A program made the translations under genes and the position numbers. The notes under the pieces are model-generated. The model was given only the letters and a program-made list of their open reading frames with translations, was not told the DNA's origin and searched no databases. Below are positions 7,857 through 15,700 of a stretch of 25,070 nt of DNA, piece after piece. Numbering within the stretch: the stretch's first letter is position 1; every line of letters starts with the position of its first letter. Location: IMG/VR virus record IMGVR_UViG_3300042887_000019, positions 1 to 25,070 of that record. One strand, written 5' to 3'. This stretch comes from a virus.

Positions 7857-9728
7857 ATGGCTTATACACAACAGACGCCTATTGGCACACCTGACGTCAA
7901 CTTGATTACAAAGACATTGGCTAGTTTACAGCCGGACTCAGCATTGCAAGAATATGCAGCGCTGCATAAAAACAACCCTTACATTTTGTCGTTGGCAAAG
8001 TCAGAGTCAGATCGCCGCAGGTCTTTACGCATGGCAGCGCAGGGGAATCCCGGACAGATGCCCACAGTGGCAGATAGAGAAATTGCTGGCATGGCTTCGC
8101 CTGTAATGACTGGCGCTGGAGTGCCTTTACAAACCGGCTATGGCGGTCGTGTACAGACCGAACTTCCAGAAAACCAAGGCATAGCTCAGATTCCCGCGCC
8201 CAACATGCAGCGCATGGCTGATGGCGGTATTGCAGGCTACGAAGACGATCAAGAAGGCATGGCCACCGGCGGTATGGGCGGCATGTTTAACTTTGCCCAG
8301 CAAAGCGAGCCCGTGGTTCGTATGGCTGGTGGCGGCCATATTCCACGTTATCAAGGCAACACAACAGACGGCAGTGTTGTTGGCGGCATTCCCGGTTTCC
8401 AAGCGGTTCAACCCCGCGCCCAATTTACTCAACAAGGCGCTCCAGAAAACACACCGCTTTTCCAACGCATTATGGAAAGTTTAAGCAGCGGCAACAAAGA
8501 GCGTCAACTTGCCATGATTGAGCAAAAGATTGCGCAAGGTACGGCTACACCTGAAGAAGTTGCCGCATACAAAGAAGTAAAAATTAAAGGCGGCGACAAA
8601 GCTGCGACATTTGACCAGCAGGCCCTGCGTGACGCAAAGTACCCACCACAAGACGCTATCCGTACCAAAGACTTCCCCGGAGTAAAACCCGGCTTTGAAA
8701 AGATGCCTGTAGATGCCGCAGCACCCACACCCCCCGGTGCCAAGACTACTGGTGGCGTTCCAAACCTTCTCCCAGATTCCCCAAAACTTGACACAAGTTA
8801 CAAACCCGTAGCTGCGCCCACGGCTGCTGATGCAAAAGCAAAAGCTAGTACGCTTTACGACTCAAAGGGACAAATTCTCAGTCTAGAACAAAAACGGCTC
8901 CAAGCGCGGGAAGATATTTTTGGCGAAAAAAGAGAACGCGCTGCTCAACTTGAGGCGTTTAACAAAGAACAAGGCCCGGCTTTTGCAAGCTACGAAAAAC
9001 TGCTGCAGAAAGAAGAACTGCAAGACACTACAGACAAAGAAAAAGCTGGCCTCATGTCCTTGATGAAGGGCTTCTTGGCTATGGCTGCTGGAGAATCTCC
9101 TAACGCGGCTACAAACATTGCCAAAGGCGCTATGGTTGGTTTGGGCGACTACGGCGATGCACTTAAAGAGTTTAAGAAAGCTGCCAAAGAACGTAATAAA
9201 GCTATGGCTGACATTGAAAATGCTCGCCGCGCTGAAGCTAAAGGTGACTTTAAAGATCAGCGGACATTTGAAGATCGGGCTGCAGAACGTATAGCGGCGT
9301 CTGATGATCGATTTACAGGACTGATTTCGCAGATCACTGGCAAAGAAGCCGACGTTGCTGCTAGCCTTCTCAATAACATGGAGTCAATTGCGGCAAATAA
9401 AGACTTGGCGGCATTGAAAGAACGCGGGTTAAACGCACGAGAGGCATATTCACAAAACCGCGCAGATGCACGAGCGCAGACGCCAGACAAGAGAGTATTT
9501 GATGCGCTAGTTACTCAGTACGGCGACCCCGTTAAAGCTGCAGAAGCGTTGCAAAAGATGAAGGCAGAGAAGTTCAACCTGTATGAAGCTTACAACAAGT
9601 ATTTAACTGCTTTTGCTGGCAAAGACACTATGACACCCCCAATGGCTTTTGACCTGTTTGCAAAACAGTTTATTCCTGAAGTTAACCCGAATAAAAATAC
9701 TACTATACGAACTCAGCCGGGTGGTTGA
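7857..9728 (+). CDS. Probable internal virion / DNA-ejection protein
   Basis: A 623-residue protein. The N-terminal part holds MADGGIAGY (120-128), a Gly/Met-rich patch and MAGGGHIPRY (156-165), all related to the M-A-G-G-G-I motif of the 856-aa protein upstream. The middle (about 190-340) is Pro/Ala-rich and probably unstructured. From about 343 to 530 it becomes charged, Ala/Lys/Glu-rich and coiled-coil-like, interrupted by a hydrophobic stretch LMSLMKGFLAMAAGESPN (about 398-415) that could be membrane-active. There is no enzymatic motif. Its ATG follows AGGA (overlapping the upstream stop region) at six bases. A DNA-ejection or internal virion role fits the composition and the neighbours, but is not proven by sequence. 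Confidence 0.62.
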   Translation: MAYTQQTPIGTPDVNLITKTLASLQPDSALQEYAALHKNNPYILSLAKSESDRRRSLRMAAQGNPGQMPTVADREIAGMASPVMTGAGVPLQTGYGGRVQTELPENQGIAQIPAPNMQRMADGGIAGYEDDQEGMATGGMGGMFNFAQQSEPVVRMAGGGHIPRYQGNTTDGSVVGGIPGFQAVQPRAQFTQQGAPENTPLFQRIMESLSSGNKERQLAMIEQKIAQGTATPEEVAAYKEVKIKGGDKAATFDQQALRDAKYPPQDAIRTKDFPGVKPGFEKMPVDAAAPTPPGAKTTGGVPNLLPDSPKLDTSYKPVAAPTAADAKAKASTLYDSKGQILSLEQKRLQAREDIFGEKRERAAQLEAFNKEQGPAFASYEKLLQKEELQDTTDKEKAGLMSLMKGFLAMAAGESPNAATNIAKGAMVGLGDYGDALKEFKKAAKERNKAMADIENARRAEAKGDFKDQRTFEDRAAERIAASDDRFTGLISQITGKEADVAASLLNNMESIAANKDLAALKERGLNAREAYSQNRADARAQTPDKRVFDALVTQYGDPVKAAEALQKMKAEKFNLYEAYNKYLTAFAGKDTMTPPMAFDLFAKQFIPEVNPNKNTTIRTQPGG

Positions 9729-9739
9729 TAATACGTAGA

Positions 9740-9772
9740 GGCGCTTAAATATCTGAGTCAGCGCCACTCAGA
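9740..9772 (+). promoter_or_regulatory. Two mutually exclusive hairpins before the giant gene
   Basis: The 63-base gap between the 623-aa and 2857-aa genes is the longest non-coding stretch within the left-arm operon. GGCGCT (9740-9745) can pair with AGCGCC (9760-9765), or TCTGAGT (9752-9758) can pair with ACTCAGA (9766-9772). The second arm of the first stem is largely the loop of the second stem, so both cannot form fully at once. No T-run follows. It may be an attenuator, an RNA-processing site or a weak terminator. Confidence 0.4.
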
Positions 9773-9791
9773 CACAATTTGCGAGAACAAC

Positions 9792-12700
9792 ATGGCACGA
9801 TACATCGAACTACCAGACGGCAGCGCTCTTAAACTTAAAGAGGGGCAGTCGCCCGTAGAAGGGATGATGGCCGCTCGCCAGTTGTTTCCCGAGTTGTTTA
9901 AAGGTGAAGAAAAACCCAAACAAGACACCACGGGTTTTAAAGCTGCGGCGTCTGCTGGCGCTACCCGACTGGGCGGTGAGTTTGAATTGCTCAAAGGTAA
10001 GCTTGGCGTTAAGAGCGAAGCCGAAGCGCAAAAAGAATATGAAGCCGCACAGAAACGTGCGCAGGAGCGGTTCACTCCAACGGAAAAAGGTTTTACTGAA
10101 GAGCCTCTTTTAAAGTTTCGGGAACTGCTTGGCGGGTCTGTTCCGTATATGCTGGCTCCTGCTGCCGCAGGTCTTGCGGCTTTAGCCGCCCCAGTATCAG
10201 CACCAGTTGCGGCTGGCCTAGGTTTGTTGGGTGCTGGCGCTGTGTCTACGGGACAGTTCACGGGTTCCAACCTTGCGCGTCAAATGGACACCGGCAAGTC
10301 TCTGGAAGAAACAAGTCTAGGAAAAGCCGCAGCAGCCGCTGTACCACAAGCGCTAATTGACACCGCTGCAATGGCGTTGTTGCCCGGTGTGGGCAAGCTG
10401 TTCGGCTCTGTGGGCTCTAAGCTTACGACGGAACAAGCTAAGGCTATTGCTTCCCAAACACTCACTCGCACAATTGCAGACTACACCGCCAAGACGGGCG
10501 TAGTGATGGGCCGAGAGGGTGTAACAGAAGCCACGCAACAATTGCTTGAGCGCCTACAGGCAGGCTTGGAGATTACCAATCCTGAAGCCCGTAAAGAGTA
10601 CATTGACAGCTTTATTGGCGGCGCTGTATTAGGCGGTGTGCTTGCACCTGCTGGCCGTGCTTTTGAACGTGGGGGAGCCAAGCGGCAAGCAGCGGCGGCT
10701 GACCGAGCCGAAGCTTTGCAACGTAGCTCTGAGCAGCTACAGCAACAAAGAACCCAAGAAGAAGCTGCTGCACAGGCATTAGAGACAGAAAGACAGTCAC
10801 CTGAATATGCCAAGTCCGTGGTGACGCAATACAATGCTTTGCAAAAACAAAAGCAAGATTTAATTGCACAGAAGCGCAAGATTGTTGATGCTTCTCCCAC
10901 AGCAGATGCAGACCGTGCGTTTAACGCAGAGCTTAATCAGCAACTTAAAGCTGTTGCCGCTGAAATTAAACCTTTAGCCGGTGAGTACAACCGCGTTCAA
11001 CCAATTATTCAACAAGAAGCGGAAAAACAACGTGTTGCCGGCATGACTCCTGAAGACTACATGTTGGAACAAACGCAAGCAGTGTCAACAAAAAAGGTCA
11101 AAGCCGCTGAGCCAGATCTTGGCGGGTACTACGAACAACAGATTGCCACCCCCGCACCAAAATTAAGTCTTTTTGAAAGTGCTAACAACTATGTGCAACA
11201 ACGCATGGAATTGGCACGCAATCAATTATACGTTCCAAGCGTTGACGACTACGTTTCTTATTTAATGCAAGACCCTACTATGGCCCGAGCCGCCATAGAT
11301 ACCCGCGCCAACATGTTTGGTTTAAAGAAAGATGTACAAAAAGCACTGTCAAAGTTAGATGAAACGCAAACAGCGCAAGACAGAATAAAAGCTGAACAGG
11401 CCGATCGTGTACGCGGCCAAATGACGGGTGCTACTCCCGGCTCTGAAATTATGGGAGCCGCACGAGATCGCGGCCCCGGCGCTGTGCCTGAACTGGTGGC
11501 ACTAAGAAATATTGGCGACAAAAACCGTGCCGCCGCTACGAGCGGTAACGCCAAAAGCTATCTGACGGAAACAGACCCACAAGGCAAACTAATTTCAGAA
11601 CGTCTGAAAATTGCGCAAGAAGCACTGCCTGAAGATGTGGACACAGCAGTATCAGACAGAGACGAAGACCTTGTTCAAGGATTGCTTGATACGCTTCCTA
11701 AGGGCGGCATGATTACTCCCGGTCAAGTGTTCCAAGGTTTGGGTGGCGGTACTGCGCGTGAGCGTAGCGATTTGCTAACTCAATTGGCTGTCGCCCGAGA
11801 ATCCAGCGGCAAATCAAAGACTGGCGGTGTTAAAGACAACGACATATCACGCGGCATTATTGAGAAGCTTCGCGCACTAAAACAAACCGAAACAACAGGT
11901 ACGGGTGCAGAAACCGCCCCCATGCAGACTGTGTTGGCTGGCATCTCTGTGCCAGAAGCGCGTGCCAAAGAAGCCGCAGCAAATAAATTTGCCGATCAGC
12001 AGAACCAGCAGTTGTTAGCGTTTACACGCATGTTGGGTAAAGTAAATCGAGGCACGCTAGTACTACCGGACACATTTAAACAACGCTCCGATGCCGCCAA
12101 GCAAGCGTATCTTCAACTACATCTAGACGAGATTAATGCTAGGCGTGATGCTTTTGGCCTGCCGCCTATGGCCGACTGGGAACGCGGCGAAGCCCGTGCC
12201 CGTGTTATGGAAGCGCTCAATGAGTTGGGTGATCGTTGGGGCAGCGCGGCTAACGCAGGGCCTGCTGGCCAGCGCCAGTTTGGATCACAGATACAAGCCG
12301 TTGCCGCTTTGCAAGAGCAGATGCGTGCCAACATTCAGAAGACTGTGGCTGGAGCCGCACAGCGTGCCAACTTAAACGCAACAAACGAAGTAGCTGAGAA
12401 AACTACCGCGCCAGCAGGCACTGGCAAACGTATTGCCGCCCCCGCCGAATTAACCCTGCGCGGCGAAGCACGTACTGAGCCGTCCACAGAGGACATGATT
12501 GAGGCTCTGTTGTCTCAAACAGAGACACGCGAACGCGCAGTGCCTACGGCAGCGGTTAAGCCAGCTAAAAAAGTTACAGACCTCGGAGACATAAAGCAAT
12601 TACTAGAGAAAGAGCGTTCTGGCGGCAAGCTAGAGCCCATGAGTAAAGGCTCCGTTCAGTTGCTTCAACAGCTTCAAGACATGTTGCCGCAGACAACAGA

Positions 12701-15700
12701 TGCCGACTTTAATGAACTGGCTCGCAAAGTTGTCCGTCAAATTTACACAGGTAACGAACCCAATCTATTCGATGTTCGCGATTTGGACGAGATGGCCAAA
12801 GGCATGCAAGCCGCAGGCCAAAGTGCAACACGCCCCGGCGTTACTCCAGAAGAACTACAGCGCACCAGCGCTCAGCCGCAACTTGACTTGTTCGCGGACA
12901 AGGACACGCAAACACAACGTGCCACACCACGCAACTTCCAAAAGATGCTGGACTCCGGTAATGTCCAAAGACTTCGTCAAGCTATTGCGCAGTTAAACAA
13001 AGACTCTGATAGCGAAGTGTCCGAGGTAGAAGAAACGCTTACAGAAGCGCAGAAGCAGCTTGCTAAAGCAGAAAAGATTACAAAGAAAGCCCTTGATAAA
13101 GTCACGGCCCTTGAAGAAAGCGCTGATGTTGGCGGTTCGCCACTAGCAGACCAATCGTCTGAGGCGCTTGCAACCGTTAAAGCAACAGACGAAAAATTAA
13201 AAACACGTTCTAAAGTTGCGCCAGAGTCTTCAAGATTTGTAGCCGAATACGGTTTGACGCCAACAAATAAAGCAGACGATGAGATTAAAGTTGCGTGGGC
13301 TGAAGCAACCCGAGACGTTGTAGCCGCTGAATCTGCTTTACAAGCACTACCCTTGCGTATTGATTACTTAACTGAGATTCGTAACAGCGTTGCAAAACTG
13401 TCTAAACAAGGTAAGCAGGATTTAATTGCGTTAATAGACGAAGCGTTAAGTTTTAGTACAGACCCAAGCAATCCCGCGTCAATGCGCGACAGCTTAGAGA
13501 ACAAAGAGTTTGCAGAACTTAAACAGTGGTTAGACCCAGACACGGCAACCAAAGAAATTAAACGTCTTAAGACTACGTACAACCTAGCCAAGAAAGCATT
13601 AGGCCCTGCGCGTGAACGTCTAGATGCCGCCATTGCTGAATACGAAGAGGGCAGCGTTGTTCGCGAGGCACTAGAACGCGAGCAGAAAAAAGCACAGGAT
13701 GCGCTAGACAAAGCGCAAAGAGATGAACAAGCAGCGCGAGCCGCTGTAAAAGCAGAACAAAAACAAGAAACAACTACGGAAGAAATTGGCACACCAAACG
13801 CAGAATACCGAGCCACACTACAACGCGCTCGTGAAGGTTTGAATTTGCCCGGTGTTCGCAATTTGGTAGACACTTCGCAAGTAAAACAAACCATCTTTAA
13901 TATGCGCAGCGCCATGGGCTCGCTTGATGCTCAGTTAGAAAACAAAAATTTAACCGAAGAGAAGCGGGCTGAACTACAAGCTAAACGCGATGACGCAGAG
14001 CAAAAGCTGTCGACTGTTTACCAAGACGCACCACGCATAACGTCTGAAATCAAAGAGAACGGTCAGCTTGATCTGGAGCGGGCGTTTGATGATGCCCAAG
14101 CCAAAGCTTACGACAGACAGATTGCCAAACGCCGTAAACGGAAGGGTGAGTCTGCACCGGTGTTGCCTTCTAGCAAAACAGGCCCTGTTGCTAAAGGTGT
14201 AAGGAACCAACGCATAACGCAGTTGGGAGAAACATCAGAAACAACCGCAACAAAAGAAGCTGCCACAGCGCTTGAAAAGCTTGCAGAAGAAAGAGCTAAG
14301 CTGGCTGATCTGGAACGCCGCGAGCAGTTTATGCGCGACAACGGTAAGGCTAAGTCAGGCGGACGTTTAACACCAACGTTTAAAGCACTGCAAGAACAGA
14401 TTAAAAAGCAAAAGGGCGTTGTAGCAGAAGCCGCCGAAGAACAAGGCAAGATTGTTGCAGAAGTTCGTGAAACAAAACAAGCGCTTGGCAAGAAGAGAAT
14501 TCAAAACGTTGCGTCTGAAACTGAAGTTGGACTGAAAGGCGATGAAGCCAAGATCCCTAAGGCGGCTAAACCGTTGTTCTCGCGTGGGCCTACAACTGAC
14601 CCTAGTACAGTTAACACAGTCAACACAGAACTGAAAAAATATTTTAAAGATCTATCCCGTATAAAAATTTACAATTCCGTTGACGAATTAGTAAAGGCTA
14701 ACCCGCAATACAAGGGTCGTATTCCAACAGACGCTAGGGGTTTTGTAGACACCGCAGGTAACAAAGCGTTTTTAATTGCCAAGAACATTGACCAAGGACA
14801 GGCACTGGGCGTATTGCTTCACGAGGTAGGGGCGCACGTAGGGCTTAAAAACATTTTGGGTGAGAGTCAATACACCGGAATGGTCAATGCAATTAAAGGT
14901 TGGGCTAAAAAGAACGACGGTTCTGTAGAGTCTGTTGTTGCCAAAGCAGCAATAGCACGGGTAGAGGCAGCAAAAACAGATGCCAAACACAGAGACGATG
15001 AAACTCTTGCGTACGCCATTGAAGAAGCGGTCAAAGCTGGCGTTATTCCAAACCAAACTAAAGGAGTTTTAGGCACATGGTTGAGCAGGATTGCAGACGG
15101 ATTCCGTAAACTGCTAACAAAATTTGGCATGGATTTGAAATCCTTTGACGCGCAAGGATTAGTTGATATTGCGTATGGGGCAGCGCAAATGGAAATGCGT
15201 GCAATGCCTGAAGGTATGAGTCGCCGTACTTTTTTACGCGGCGCGGTTTCCGCTGTTGGGCAAATGTATCTGCCCGCAGTTAATACGGGCCTGTCCATCA
15301 ACGCTAAAGCAAAATTGTTTGAGGCAACATTAGATGCCGCTGACGCATGGTATAGCACTGTAATAGGTATGGCTAAAACACCGGCGTTACGAAACATGTT
15401 AAAAGATTATTCTTTTGACATAGATAACGAGCTATTTGCTGAAGCTCTGTACAACGTAGATCCTGACGTAGAAGGCGTGGACAGTGTGTACTCGAATATA
15501 TTTATGAGAAGCTATGGTAACGGCGGCGATCCAACGGAATCTGTAATAGATTTGTTAAAAAGCAAACCTGACGCGGTTGAAAAACTACAGATGGCTGTTT
15601 TAGACATGCGTTCACAGCTTGTTGCCGCAGTAGAGAAACTACCTAAAAAAGAAAATGGAGAAATTGCAGAAGATAAGTTGCCAGCAGTTGGGGACTTATT

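Noticed and set aside
13364-13915. Long - strand open frames inside the giant gene (also 9758-10270, 14867-15397, 15512-15949)
   Set aside because: Ser/Cys/Ala-rich translations typical of antisense shadows; no ribosome site, while the + frame has clear domains.
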